Source: Globodera rostochiensis
Taxonomy: Eukaryota; Nematoda; Chromadorea; Rhabditida; Heteroderidae
Direction: 5' to 3'
Assembly (NCBI GenBank): GCA_018350325.1
Contig: JAEVLN010000003.1
Location: 3,254,441 to 3,318,440 of the forward strand
DNA length: 64,000 nt
The position numbers were made by a program, and so were the translations under genes. The notes beneath the pieces were generated by a model. That model made no database searches and was not told where the DNA came from. It saw only the letters and a program-made list of their open reading frames with translations. Of the stretch, positions 1 through 11,948 are shown one piece after another. Position 1 is the first letter of the stretch. Each line of letters starts with the position of its first letter.

Positions 1-108
1 AAAAAATTGTAAAAGTGAAAAACAAAAGGGTCCCTCCTCTTGTTTTTTTTTTCTCAAATTTCATTTGGGGGGGGGGGGATTCCCTTCCCCGCCCTGGCTA
101 CGGCCCTG
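1..108. mobile_element. Right end of a hAT-like MITE, cut by window edge
   Basis: The first 108 bases match the right half of the complete element at 14432-14712: the same A-rich stretch, a G run, then the terminal CCCTGGCTACGGCCCTG. The left end lies outside the window, so the target-site duplication cannot be checked. The element sits inside the last exon of the GOLGA7-like gene. Confidence 0.8.
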
Positions 109-554
109 CATCGTACCACTCTGAAGCCTTTGTCGAGAGGGTTACACACACAGACTCCTTTCGCCACAAAGCTTTGTCGGTTGGCCTCGCATAAAAGTGT
201 TTGTGCCTCCTCCAACTTCCGACTCCACAGCGACCTGAAGCACAACCTGGAAAGATGGCAGGTTATCAGTCCGAGAATGTTCTCGAGATAAACGATCGTC
301 GTTAGATTCTTTGCCTCCGCATATATTTGATTCAACTCGGTGATAAAGTCCGTCCAAACGTCTCTCCCAACCTAAATCAAAAGTCTCAACAAATGTTAGC
401 ATTGACAAATTACGTAATGCTCGAGTTCTTCTGGGAAGTCTGTGCTGAACTTGACAATCAATGCTTGGCTATAATCACGTTGGATGTACAGCTTTCTGCA
501 ATCATTCAACGCCACCTTCCGCTTTCCTAACAAATTTGGATTATTTGGAGGCAT
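54..554 (-). CDS. GOLGA7: Golgin subfamily A member 7 / ERF4-like protein
   Basis: Homologue of GOLGA7 (GCP16), the Erf4-family partner of DHHC palmitoyltransferases acting on Ras-like proteins at Golgi and ER membranes. Exon 1 (554-414) starts at the ATG and encodes MPPNNPNLL, then KLYIQRDYSQALIVKF, matching the family's KVFIQRDYS signature. Exon 2 (371-54) contains LNQIYAEAKNL and the C-terminal NPLDKGFRVV, matching human LNNLYAEAEKL and DPIERGLRVI. The intron is 42 nt, with GTAATT donor and TTTAG acceptor, phase 0. Right after FRVV the frame runs into MITE sequence and ends after about 19 element-encoded residues at base 54, so the native C-terminus is replaced or disrupted. The family assignment is secure. 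Whether the allele works is unknown, and an alternative last exon could lie outside the window. Confidence 0.82.
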
Positions 555-1933
555 CGTCAAAAATGGACAAAGCAAGTTTATTCTCTTAAGAATTTCTGGA
601 AAGCAACATTTACATTCATCGCAAAATTTGTTTCTTTTTTTTGAATTTTCAACTCAATTTTAAGAGATTTGCAACCAAAATCTTAAAAATACGGGTTTTT
701 AAGCTTTTGAAATCTTAATTGATGCAAATACATTTGGGGGGCTTTGGCGGTGCCGATAGGAGTCGTCGTTAAAAAAATTTAAGCATTTTCGTGATGAATT
801 GGTCAAAAATTATATTTTTGAAAACCCAAGAAAAATGAGCGGGAACGGGAAAAGACGAATGAAATTTATGGGAACGGGGTTTTCAAAAAGTACGGGACGG
901 GAATCCCGTCTTTTTCGCGTTTCCGTTAAAAATCCCGCCCGGCAAAAAAGACGGGAACGGGAACCCCGTACTTTTCCCGCGGGAATCCCGTTCCCGCCGG
1001 TCTTAGACGAAACGTATTCAGTGCAAATGATATCTATTGTTCAAAAACTGTTACTATGTTGTCTACTAGCATTTGTTTATTTTTTTAGAATTTTTTAAAA
1101 ATCTTTTTTAACCAATCCAAACTATTTTTATCAAAAAATCGGTGAAATTTATCCTTACAGTCTACCGGGTTCGAACCCCTGGCTCAGAGTAAAAATTCAC
1201 TGTTTATGTTGTATAAATACAGTATGCCAACATTTTTGAATTCCACTTGACCACGCGTGCAAAGTCGCTATTTCCAAAACTATTGGGGCGTAAGTTATAG
1301 TGTGATACTATCAAAATCATATTTGTTCGTTCTTCCGTTCCTCCTTACATCCATCCATTTTAAAGCTTTTAACGACTTAAAAACTATTTTTTTTGAAAGT
1401 TTTTTTTCGACCAATTGTTCGAATTTGGGTACTGGGTTCACGCAAAAAGAAACCAGGATTCGTGTTTTGCGCACGAGATTTGTACGATTTTAAGTGTTTT
1501 GTCATTATTAAAAGGAACGAATCGGGGGTGGGGAACGAATCGGCTTTTTACCTAAGTAAAGATTGGTCCACAAACAAAACTTAGGTCAAAAATGTTCAAA
1601 TTCATTTTCGTAAACTTTAAGTTTAAACCTCTATCATTCAGCTCATGGGTATTACCCAAGCGTAAAGATAGTGCCATTCGTTTTGTCTCATCGAGAATGG
1701 ATGGGATAAATACCATTTAATACTTCGCTGATCAGCAACATTAATTATCAACTGCTTATTGTTAGATATGTCATCGTCTTCATATAGCAAAAGATACACA
1801 TAACAAACAATCAAATGGCGACAAAAGAAAACAGAACCGTTATAACTTGTTGCATATCACTATGTTATAAGTGGGTGTGTGCTGTTCGCCTAGGAAAGAC
1901 GGTGAAGGGCAAACAACATTTGTGTGTGGAGCT
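555..1933. other. Gene-free stretch with degenerate repeats
   Basis: No convincing exon on either strand. From 838 to 1015 there is a cluster of repeated 'acgggaacgggat'-like words. An isolated tRNA B-box-like word occurs near 1169, with no cloverleaf around it. Confidence 0.5.
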
Positions 1934-2099
1934 CAGGGACGTAGCCTTAAAGTGTTGTCACTTTTTTAATTTAAATTTAAGTTTTTCGACTGAAGATTCC
2001 TGTTGATGAGAAATTTATAATCCTCATTAAAAATACTAATTTTGTTTATCGCTCGAGAGATTTTGAGAAATAGGGGTCTTCCTTATGGCTACGCCCCTG
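1934..2099. mobile_element. Short hAT-like MITE
   Basis: Begins CAGGGACGTAGCC and ends GGCTACGCCCCTG, so the ends are inverted repeats of the same type as the 14.4 kb MITE. Flanking octamers GTGGAGCT and TTGGAGCC agree at 6 of 8 bases, consistent with an old 8-bp target-site duplication. Confidence 0.6.
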
Positions 2100-2263
2100 T
2101 TGGAGCCTATAAATAAACGTTAACGTTATTACATATTTGTTTTTTTGTATATGAACACAGAGAATAAAGATAAGTGCCATAAAGATAATCCAACAAATCC
2201 AAGGACCAGACAAATTTTCAAACTAAGTCCGTCTCACCGCCATCTATCATCTCTGACGACCAA

Positions 2264-5200
2264 TCAACTACGAGGATTACATCCACCACACTCGTCAATG
2301 GAAAGTCGGCCATTGGTCATGTCATTCTCAACAATGTTAGCGCTCGCATTGCATGTTTCGGCCACTTGTTGCTGCTGCTGTTGGAATCCTTGCTGATGGA
2401 CGCGGCAACGGCACACAGAAATCACCTTAACTGGGCAATAATATGCTTTGGACATAGCTTTATTTTTTGGTTGGCAGAGTTGGGTAGTGGGGACGTCAAA
2501 ACTATCGTTTTTTGTGGAAGAGCACCTCAACAGAACCTTGCCGTCTCCGATGTAAGCTCGCACTGCTGACTCCATGACGAGCACTTTTAGGTATTCAAGG
2601 AAACGTGGCGACGTAAGCACACGTTGAACGCAGGGCTCCCTACCCCAATGGGACTCGAGCAACAACTGACTTCGGACTACGTAGAGATTTTTGACATTCT
2701 CCTCAGAAGTCATCAAAGTCAGTGAATGCTGAATAATTATGTGAAACTGGAACAAAAGAAAGGGAAACTCACGCGCATTTGCTCATGTCTCATTCGAAAA
2801 CTGCCCTCATATGCACTCTTCCGAACTTGCACAATAACTCCCCGTTCGCTGTCAAACATATCCAACTCACGATGCTGTTCCTCACTGGTGCACATTGGAA
2901 ACACCACGTCTGAATGCTCTACATCAAATTCGATGCGCACAGGACTGACATCCTGAGAATTAAATTAGAAAAGGATATTGAGGAGGAGTTTTGAATACAC
3001 AAGCACATATCGAGAAAAGGAAGATCGACAAAATTAAAAAAATTGTTAAATGGTTTATTTAATCAAATTCGATGATCGGGTCCAGTTTAAATAGTAAAGG
3101 CCATAGCTAAACAGTGACTTGGTTTTAAAACAACTAAACTCGACGGCACCTGGATCATTCGGACAGCGCGAATAACAGAGTCAGCGGATCCGCTCAACAA
3201 ATATGTGGAGTATGTTAATGAACAGTCGGAGGACGAAGATGGAAAATGGATGGTTGCTTTCGTCTCAGAGGAAATGGCACTGATCAGCACTCCTTCTGGA
3301 GACCCGACGATCATACGTCTCTGCGACACGGGAATCTCCAGCGCAGCGAAAAACTGTTCACGACAATTCTGAAGGCGAAATATCGTTTTTTTTTTCTCAC
3401 AATTAAAAATGTGTTATCGACTTCAGTGAAAAGTAATTTCAGGAGCGCCTCACAAGCATTGACCATCATTTTGTGGTCTTTTCGTGACCCTCGGACAACC
3501 AGAGAGAGAGAATTGGCCTTAAATACATAAAAAGTTATCAGATTCCTGATGAAAGATCGGTTTGTCAGAAAAATAATCGATTCTGTAATCTTGTCTAATA
3601 AAAAAAAAAACTCACGTCTTCGCTCTGCGTGATGATGAATGGATTGGGTGGAAACAAAATGCTGAATTGAACTCTCGAGAAAAGACCAAGCTCGTCACCC
3701 AAACACCACTGCCGGATCAACTGGGCCAGATCCTCACGTTTGAATTGATCCTTGACATTTTTCAAGGATATTGCAACAGTAATGGGCGAAAACTCCTAAA
3801 GAAAACAAATTAAAACAACAAATGGATATAAGAAAAACAATCTTTGGCAAATCCTAGCTTATACTCGTGTTAAGAAAATGCTCTAAAATTTACAATAAAA
3901 GCCAATTTTGACATATTTTTTGTTTAAAAATTTTGAATTTGACAAATATTTTGTTTTGAATTTATCATATACCCGAATTCGATCCATGGCACAGTCGATG
4001 TTTGGCATATCGCCAATGATGGTGACCTTAAGGCCATTTTGCTTTACTATTTGGATGAATGTATTGTGAGCATGACAATACAAGAAAACCTCCGGTCCCA
4101 GCCCTACTTAGAGGGCCGACTCTATAAAGCCAAATAAGCTAAGCTGTCGTTTAAAACATTTTGGACAAGTAACAAACGACACTTTGTTCCAAATACCGGG
4201 AACTAGTAGTTTCATTACCCAGTACCGATTTTAGAAGTTTGTCTTATGACTGATGCGGTAATGATTTAAAACTATTACTTTTAATAACAATTTTAACTTT
4301 CCCACCTGGTTGAAAAATCCCATTGATTCAGCGTTAGGGTCATTCTGGTCCGCAAACAGAAGCATACATTTTGTGTCTTCCATAATGGCAGCAAGGGAAT
4401 CATTGACGGCCCACGCTTCTCGTCCGTCGTGTAAACTCGCAAAATCACTTCCCTGGACTTCTATTTTCAACTGGAGCTTTGTTGGCAAAGGCTGCTAAAT
4501 TTAAAATGGAAAAGTCCTGAAAAGCATGCAATGTCTAAATTTTACTTGGATGTACTTAACTTTTAGCAGAAAAAACGCTAAAAAGACACTATAATTTTCT
4601 TAAGTTAACCCGTGGGAAGTTGTTCGTTGCAGCGGGCAATTGTTTTAGTGAATTGTCACCACGAGTAAATTCAGCACGACGTCGCTGCTCAAAACTATTG
4701 ATGTTACGGCGCACGAATTCATTAAAGAGCTGTAATAAAAAGTATGTCGAAATCTACCATAATAACAGTTAATTATTAAATTGCTTTAAATTACAGAAAT
4801 GGAAATGGGCGAGTGAGTGAGTAACGTTTTGTCAAATTTCATTTTGCCCCCTTAAATACGGGCCAGGCTTTAAAACGTGATGTTGTAACTAAAAGATAAA
4901 ATCATTTTAGAATCCAGAATCCCGGTGTAATCTCCTTGAACCGGGAGATGAATTCTAAATATTATCTGGTAGGCAGAAACACACCATCGACGATTCTTGA
5001 CATGCATGGAACATCGATTGTGAAGGAAGAAACGTACGCGAGCCAGAATGTCCGTTGTTGTTGTTGTGGTGAAATTTGCCTTAATGAGATGCAATCTGAA
5101 GCCGTACTTTAAACGTTTACCAGAATTCCTCGGTTTCAAGAGACTTCCACCAAAAGAAATTGAAAATTTAATTAAATGGTTTATCGCCTTTTGAAGAATT

Positions 5201-5271
5201 TATTAAAAACAGTACTTTTAAATGATTATTAATAATAGATTATACAAACCTTTAGAAGCGGACATCATCAT
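2264..5271 (-). CDS. Bicaudal-C / GLD-3-like multi-KH RNA-binding protein
   Basis: Multi-KH protein of the BicC family (nematode GLD-3/BCC-1), cytoplasmic regulators of mRNA translation and polyadenylation. Exons that keep phase: 5038-about 5150, 4610-4729, 4306-4494, 3973-4026, 3616-3795, 3150-3368, 2773-2952, 2264-2746. One KH unit spans two exons: LKIEVQGSDF...TKCMLLFADQND...FFNQ joined to VTIIGDMPNIDCAMDRIR. A second reads RRMIVGSPEGVLISAIS...ATIHFPS...STYLLSGSADSVIRAVRMIQ and closely resembles a BicC KH with a degenerate GXXG loop (GSPEG). Two KH-like beta-alpha units follow (VRIEFDVEHSDVVFP, FHIIIQHSLTLM), then a glutamine-rich C-terminus. ATG codons at 5271-5263 are the start candidates, but the junction to exon 2 is unresolved. 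It is divergent from VAC14. GLD-3 versus BCC-1 cannot be decided here. Confidence 0.68.
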
Positions 5272-5629
5272 TCGTAATTCAGAAGATAAGCAGTGAAAAG
5301 TATGTAGGAGACAATAAAATCAAATAACGGAGGTTCTCCAACCTGATAAGCGTTTTAGTAATTTAAAATCCCGACCGGGATCCAATTTTTTCGTTTTGAT
5401 AGTCCGTGAGGCTTAATTTTTAAAATGAGGCTTAAAGTTTTGGCTTTTTTGCCCATCTGAAAACCGTGCAATTACGTTCAATTTTCTCTAACCAGTAGGA
5501 TGCTCAATACCTAAAATTTACCAAAACGATACCGGACCCCAAAAAGCGAGACTTTTCGAGACCGAGACTTCGAAAAATTTAATTTATGTTCAAAAACTAA
5601 ATGTTTCGCTTTTTTCCAATAAAATTTTC

Positions 5630-6332
5630 GGTAATAGTCTAGTTTGTTGTCCCCCCATTTTTGAAAAAAAAACAAAAACTTTTTTTGAAGTCATCTAAAA
5701 CATGTTTCCGGGGGTTTTCGGGGTCACAGATCACGATTCTGACATTTATTTTACCCAATTCCGAACACCGAACCCGAATTCGAACAATTTTTCGGAAATT
5801 TTTTTTTTTTAAATTCACATTTATTGCCCAAAAGCACTATACTGTAAACCACAATGAGAATTTTCTCAATCCCAATGACCTCGATGTTCATACGCAAAAT
5901 ATCGAAGGCATGTGGTCCACTTACCAAGCGTAAATTCCGCCCCCAATCTGGCAATGTTTCTACTACTTTTAACACTTACCTATTTTGCTGAATTTCTCTG
6001 CGAAAGCGATTTGGTGATGATGCATTTTATGAATTGTGGGATCATATTCGTCACATTTACCCATGTGAATAGTCTTTTTATCATGTGAATCTGTGCTGTT
6101 ACTTGCCATTGCGTGCATTTGAATCGATTTTGGGCAATAAATGTGAATTAAAAAAAAAAAAAAATTCCGAAAAATTGTTCGAATTCGGGTTCGGGGTTCG
6201 GAATTGGGTAAAATAAATGTCAGAATCGTGATCAGTGACCCCGAAAACCCCCGGAAACATGTTTTAGATGACTTCAAAAAAAGTTTTTTTTTTTCAAAAA
6301 TGGGGGGGGGGGGGACAAACTAGACTATTACC
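5630..6332. mobile_element. Foldback (Merlin-like) DNA transposon with about 200-bp terminal inverted repeats
   Basis: Left arm 5630-5835 and right arm 6124-6332 are near-perfect inverted copies beginning GGTAATAGTCTAGTTTGT. Flanking octamers AAATTTTC (5622-5629) and AATTTTTC (6333-6340) match at 7 of 8 positions, an 8-bp target-site duplication. The spacer encodes a decayed ISXO2/IS1016-type transposase C-terminus, the transposase class used by Merlin elements, which are known for 8-9 bp duplications. Confidence 0.8.
5837..6066 (+). pseudogene. Remnant of ISXO2-like (Merlin) DDE transposase
   Basis: In plus frames the spacer reads VNHNENFLNPNDLDVHTQNI followed by EGMWSTYQ. After a frame change come KFRPQSGNVSTTFNTYL and KRFGDDAFYELWDHIRH. 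This matches the C-terminal part of the IS1595/ISXO2-like transposase domain, where the conserved block V(N/D)H...F..P..G.HT..IE..W carries the last catalytic region. A stop and a frameshift near 5932 and an in-frame stop near 5990 break it, and the N-terminal half is absent. It cannot encode an active enzyme. Confidence 0.72.
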
Positions 6333-6394
6333 AATTTTTCCTTCCAAGCAGCAGCATTTTGTGCATCTCTTGGCATTTAAAATTCAATTACGAC

Positions 6395-6900
6395 GAAATG
6401 TCAGAAAAAAATAAATTTGTTTTAAAGTCGATAAAAAATTTTTATTAGAGGTATTCGGGGGCGTAGAATCCGAATCTGATCTCCATTCCGACCAATTTCG
6501 AACTCCTGACCGAATTCGAACATTTTTTCAAAAATTCAAAAATGTTCAAAAATCAATGTTGGTCTTAATCCTTCTCAAAAAGCATGAATTCGGGTCCGGG
6601 ATTCAGAATTGGGCAAAATTAAGCAATTGCTTTGAATTTTAGAATTTGGATAAATAAGCAAATATTGTTATGTTTTTTAATCGAAAGTCCAGAAAATTCA
6701 AAAAAAAATGCTTAAAAATTATTTGGCCATCTGTATAAAGTTATTCAAAATTTAACGAATTCTTAAAAAAAGTCCAGAAATCTCAAATAAAGGACGTAAA
6801 GGGGCGTGTACCACAAATAAAGGACGTAAAGGGGCGTGTACCACAAATAAAGGACAAATCTTTTAAAAAGTACATGTCAAATTGTAAAGATTGGGGTGCC
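6395..6900. repeat. Fragments related to the foldback family, plus a short tandem repeat
   Basis: 6440-6620 shares words with the foldback arms (gaattcgggtccggg, the 'gtattcggg' region) without forming a complete element. At 6789-6855 a 32-bp unit (aaataaaggacgtaaaggg and following bases) is present about two and a half times. No exon seen before VAC14 at 6979. Confidence 0.5.
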
Positions 6901-6978
6901 TCCCCCCAAAAGTGCCCCCTCCCAAAAAAAGGGCATATTTTTCAATAATCTTATAAAATTTCAGTACGAATTCTTACT

Positions 6979-9900
6979 ATGTCAGACAATCAGCATCATG
7001 CTCCGCTCAGCCAAGCAATTGTTCGTACTCTCACTGACAAACTCTATGAGAAAAGGAAAGCAGCAGCGTTGGAGATTGAAAAGTTTATTTTTAGAAAATT
7101 AATGGTAATGCTTTTGAATGGAGCATCATGCAAAAAAGCAATATTTAAAAAATTCAAAAAATTTATGATTTTTACTTTTTTAATTAAGAACAAAAAAAAC
7201 TTTTGATTTGATAATTCTTGTGAAAAATTTTATAGGATTTTTATTAAGACAAGCCCGAGATTACGTGCGAAATGATAATATGGTCGATTTGGAGCGTCTC
7301 ATAAAGGTTCTCGAACAATTGGCGACAGCACCGAATGGTAACACTCGCAAAGGCGGCCTTATTGGGTTGGCTGCTACGGCTATTGGACTTGGCAATAAAG
7401 TTATTATTTTTTTGTTCCGTCCGTCCTCAGCTAGCCAAATTGTATTTTGCAGTTTGCCATTCCGTATGCTCAGCGGTTGCTCGAACCCGTTTTTGCCTGT
7501 TTTTCTGATGCTGATTCGCGCGTTCGCTATTTCGCTTGCGAAGTTTGTTGGGAATGATTCATAAAATAATTCTCGAAAAGAGAAACCTCAAAGGATTATG
7601 TACCCCTCCCAACCAAATGTAAATATCGGCGCCGGAAGGGTCATAAAACATTAGTGGTTCCTTTAATTTAACGAACCAATGACTATTTTCCATGAAATTT
7701 TATATTAGGCGCTCTACAACATTGTCAAAATTGTAAAAATGGCCGCCTTGGAGCACTTTGAACAACTTTTCGACATTCTATGGAAGTTGTCTTCAGATCC
7801 CGACCAAAATGTTCGAAACGGCTCTGAACTGCTCGATCGACTCGTAAAAGTATGTGTAAATTGAAAGAGTTATTCGTAACGAATTTTAGGAAATTGTTGT
7901 TTCCAAACATGGTTTTGACCTTGAAGCTCTGATCTTGTTAATTCGAGAACGAATTTATTCCGTTAATTCGTCCAATCGACGCTTTATTATCTCTTGGGTG
8001 CGTTTTTTCTCTTTTAATCTGACTTTTGAAGTTTAAACGTGAAATTAGTTATACATATAAAATGTTCCAATTTTTGTATGCGTCGATATTTCTAATTATT
8101 GTAGCTGTACACAACACTCACTGTGCCCGAATTTTCTATCGGCCAATACTTTCCAGAGGTAATCGACGGGGTGTTCAAAGCGTTGGAGGATCCGTCGCCT
8201 GCGGTTCGCGAAGCCACAATTACTGTGCTGACGGAAATGCTACACAAATTGGAGCCAAAGGAAGGAATACCACCGGTTAGTGGGCTTTGGGTCGAGAAGT
8301 GACAAAGGGAATTAGTCGGACAATTGGACGACAATTTGGGAGAAGAACCCAAAAATGTTGGAATTGAAACTGAATCTTCAAAGCTCACAAAAGGTTTAGG
8401 TCGACATCTGCAGCATTGTCAATGTGTTAGTGGTTCAGGCCAACTCACAAACGGACACAACGCGCGAACTTTCTGTCCAGTGGATGGATCAGGTGCTGCC
8501 AGGATTTGCCTGAGATTATTAATTCGGAAGAACAGATGCCGGGGGGGGGGGGGTTTGGGGTACGGGAATAAAAGCCAACACAACAACAAACGTAGACACA
8601 GGGGTTTGATTATGGAGGAAAAAGAAAGTTTAGCCTCCTGGGCGTCCATAGAAAAAATGATTCATTTTACAATTAAACCCAGGGGTGATCTATCCACCCA
8701 CCAAGTTTCGTTCGGAAACCCGAAACATTCCAGACAGTTAGCTCTTGATAGGAAGAAAGTTCTGTTTTGTATCTTTTGTACTTTAAAGATTACCGTGTAC
8801 TATGGTGACAGGATTCTGCCCCAACTGTCCTCATTTCTGCTTTCAATTCTCCCCCATTTGGAGAGTGGCGAGCAAGGCCAAATCGCACGCTCGGATCAGC
8901 TTAACCAACGCCTTACCGAATTGGTATTCACATTTCAACGTTTTGGAGCTTTTAAACTCTGTAAACCTTAATGGGTTGAAAGCAATTTCGTTCTTTAGCT
9001 CAAATTCGACTCTCCAATTCCCGTTGAGCCCACCGTTGAGGTGCTTTTAGCCCATTTGCGTCATGAGCGGATGGAAACGCGGATGGCCACGCTGAACTGG
9101 ATACGCCATCTTCACTCCATTCAGTCGAATAATGTGACGGAATGTTTAGATAATATTTTGGGCGGAGGAAAATAGCAATTTAAAAAGTTTAAAAGAGTCA
9201 AGCTTCAGGCTAGCTCCCCTAACTTGCCAGCAAAAAAAGAAAAGTCCAAAAGGAAAAAGTCGGCAAAACCCTAAAAAGCTGACTTTTTTTTTGGCCAAAC
9301 TATCTACATACTACACATTTTTCCGGCATGTGGCACCTACACAGCGTCGCCAGAATTTTTTCCCAAGGGCGTACCCAGGGAGGGGAGCTACAGCCCCCCC
9401 CCCCCTAAAATTTTTTTCAATCATCTTTTTTTTGAGAGAAAAAAAAACAGAGGGGATTAGCAAAATTTTGTAATTTTTAGACAAATTTAAAAAAAACAAA
9501 TGCACCCCCTAAAGATTGACTTTATTAAAATTAGCCCCCCTCGATAAAAGCCAATTTTTTTTTGTCCCTAAAGATTGAATTTTTTTCTAATTAGCCCCCC
9601 CCCTCTCTGAAAAAAGCTCTGGGTAGTACACCCGTGCTGCTCCCACCCCCTCACCCCAAAATTTTATTGGGCTATGCCTGTTAAGGTGATGCATTTTGTA
9701 AAGAAATTCGATTTTGGGTTTATTTTAACGTTTTTCCGTTTTGAACTAATGGCCATGGATTAATTAACATAGAGCGGGCAGATCAACTGACTGATGGCCT
9801 AAATTCTGACAGATGTTCCGTTACATGGACCGCTTTTTCCCGATTCTGTTGGAACTGCTGTCGGACCCGGCGGACGATGTCCTGATGTTGGACATTATGT

Positions 9901-11395
9901 TAATCACTGAAATTTGTGGCCAACCAAAACAGCAGCAACAGCTGGACATACGTTCTTTACGGCTTGGCGAGGAGCTTAACCAAGAGGTGAGCCAAAATGT
10001 GACTACGGGGTCCAAAGGCATAAAAAGGAAAACAGCCACCTTAAATGGGTTAAGAAGCTGAGTTCCATTTAAGCTCAAGTCGGTGTCACCTTATCTGGTC
10101 AAGTTCAGCGTGGCCTTGCTGAAGATGTTCAAGGACGACGACAAATTAATTGACGAGCGGGGGATTCACATTGTTCGGTGCGTCGAGCCTTTATTTTATC
10201 AGATACGAAAAGTGGAACGGATTTAACATAACATTGGTTGGCCAAAAAGGGCAAGAAAATCGAGGGGTGCACTTAATTCTTTAACTTCAAGTGCATGACA
10301 TTCGTTTTAAGCCAGGTCTGCCTGCTGCTTGAGCCGACCGATGTATTCCGGTCGTTGGCACTGCTCCTTGGCACAACGGTAAACATCGAAGGGTTGGCCT
10401 CTCAGAGTACGGCACCAGCGGGGCAACAATCGCAGTCGACAACGATGTCTCTGTCAATGAACACCAAAGATCCTTTTCCCGATCTCCAATTTGTGGCAAA
10501 AATGGTTCGAATACTAAACCAAATCCTGATGACCACCAGGTAAAGGTTATCTTTAAGTAAGTTTGGTATGGAATGTAATTCTTTTGTTTTCTGTGAGCTG
10601 TTTCCCCTTCGGCAGCGACTCCGTTGCCCGGAGCAAAATGATTGTGCTGAACTGTTCCAGAACATGTACAAGTGCTGGTCTCATCAGCCGATCTGCTTGC
10701 TGTCCCTTTATTTGTTGTCACAAAATTATCAAGTAAATGTTAGTCGGTCATTCAAAGCTAAAATTGATTTTCAGCACGCTTTGGAATTGATTCCGAGGCT
10801 TTCGGAAATCGACATAACATTTGAACTATTGACTGAAGTCGATCGAGTTGTGCAGCTCATTGAGTCTCCAATCCTTGCTTGTTTGTACTATATTTGTACA
10901 ATATTGTTATTCTGTAGTTAATGTCGAAGTTTCATCTCCAATAATCGGACTTCATTAAATTTTGATTAAAAATCCTGAAGTTTTCAGATGTGCGTATGGA
11001 TTTGCTTCATCCCGACCATCAAAAGCCCCTCAGCGCTCTTCTTTCCGCACTGCTGATGTTATTGCCGCAAAGCGACGCCTTCGCCGTCCTCCAAAAACGG
11101 CTCCAGGCTGTGCCCCATTTGGCAGTTCTTGAGTAAATATTAATATATATAAATATATTTATTTTACTAAAAGTTTCTGCCCAGCCAAATGTATTTTATG
11201 TTGGCATTTCTTTTAAGTGGCATGAAGAAGACAGGCAGACCCCCTCCATCCGTGCCCTCGTCCGCCAAAATCAAATTCAAGGAGCTTATCCAGCACTTCG
11301 ACAAAGTCACCGCCATTCGTCTTAATGCCTCCAGGCAACATCATAAAAAACTGCTGGAAGTTAAGGCCCATCGGGCACAAACAGCATCACCTTAA
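6979..11395 (+). CDS. VAC14: VAC14 homologue, scaffold of the PIKfyve complex
   Basis: HEAT-repeat scaffold that assembles the PIKfyve-FIG4 complex making PtdIns(3,5)P2 on endosomes and lysosomes. Exon 1 (6979-7082) encodes [20 protein letters not shown], close to human [20 protein letters not shown]. Exons 2-6 (7249-7399, 7453-7542, 7709-7849, 7890-7997, 8105-8275) give [55 protein letters not shown] and [16 protein letters not shown], all in family order. Later exons include [66 protein letters not shown] and the final [12 protein letters not shown], ending at 11395. The intron 9170-9810 carries a poly-C/G-rich repeat. Middle exon limits (8.3-9.2 kb) are approximate. No domain appears missing. 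Confidence 0.93.
9340..9670. repeat. Repeat in a VAC14 intron with C runs
   Basis: The sequence around 9358-9405 (agggcgtacccagggagg, then a run of 14 C) and the later 'gggtagtacaccc' and 'gggctatgcctg' resemble decayed ends of transposons with CAGGG termini. No matching target duplication was found. Confidence 0.4.
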
Positions 11396-11948
11396 TTCAT
11401 TAGACTCCAATCAAGCACCATTTATATCAGCTTTTCTGTTCTATGATTTTCTGTTGCAATTTTATTAGATACTTTGTTTGAATGTCAATGGGTACAGAAT
11501 ATATAGTTGTTTTCTTTACTTATACATTTCTCCAACTTTGTTTTGATTTGGTCCGGTTGACTAATTTTAAAAATTTTGAAAAAATGCTCGAAGATTCATT
11601 AAAAGTCAGCAATGCTGTGGCTTTGTATAGAAGGCCGATCTATTGGCCGCCGTCTAATTTGGTGCCGGCTCAAAAAAACGCAAAAATAAATTTGGCGACA
11701 TGCCTTTGAAAGTGACCGGAAATAACTGATCCCACAAAAAGATTGGGTAGTTGAAGAGAAATGAACTGGTTTTTTAGTGTCAAATTATCTCCGTTTTTTC
11801 ATTAAAAATAAACGATTTATCTGTGCGTGTTTAGCATAATAAAAATGTTTGAGCATAAACCGTTGTCATACTTAATTTAACAGATTCTCATCAATAAACA
11901 TTAATCGGAAGTCGTCCTAAGTTTTGTCGGCAACTGTTGGTTGATGCA
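11396..11948 (+). other. Intergenic region between VAC14 and the SWEET gene
   Basis: AT-rich 550-bp gap. An AATAAA lies near 11684, and another near 11810 with a TTTATCTG context. No exon with good splice signals was found. It could hold the VAC14 3' UTR and the SWEET promoter or a trans-splice acceptor. Confidence 0.4.

Noticed and set aside
1160..1195. tRNA gene suggested by GGTTCGAACCCC
   Set aside because: Only a T-arm/B-box-like word is present; no acceptor, D or anticodon arms can be paired upstream. At most a SINE relic.
5661..5933. Intact 90-residue gene inside the foldback element
   Set aside because: Its first half is translated arm sequence; only the end resembles a transposase, and that is broken after YQ by a frameshift and stop.
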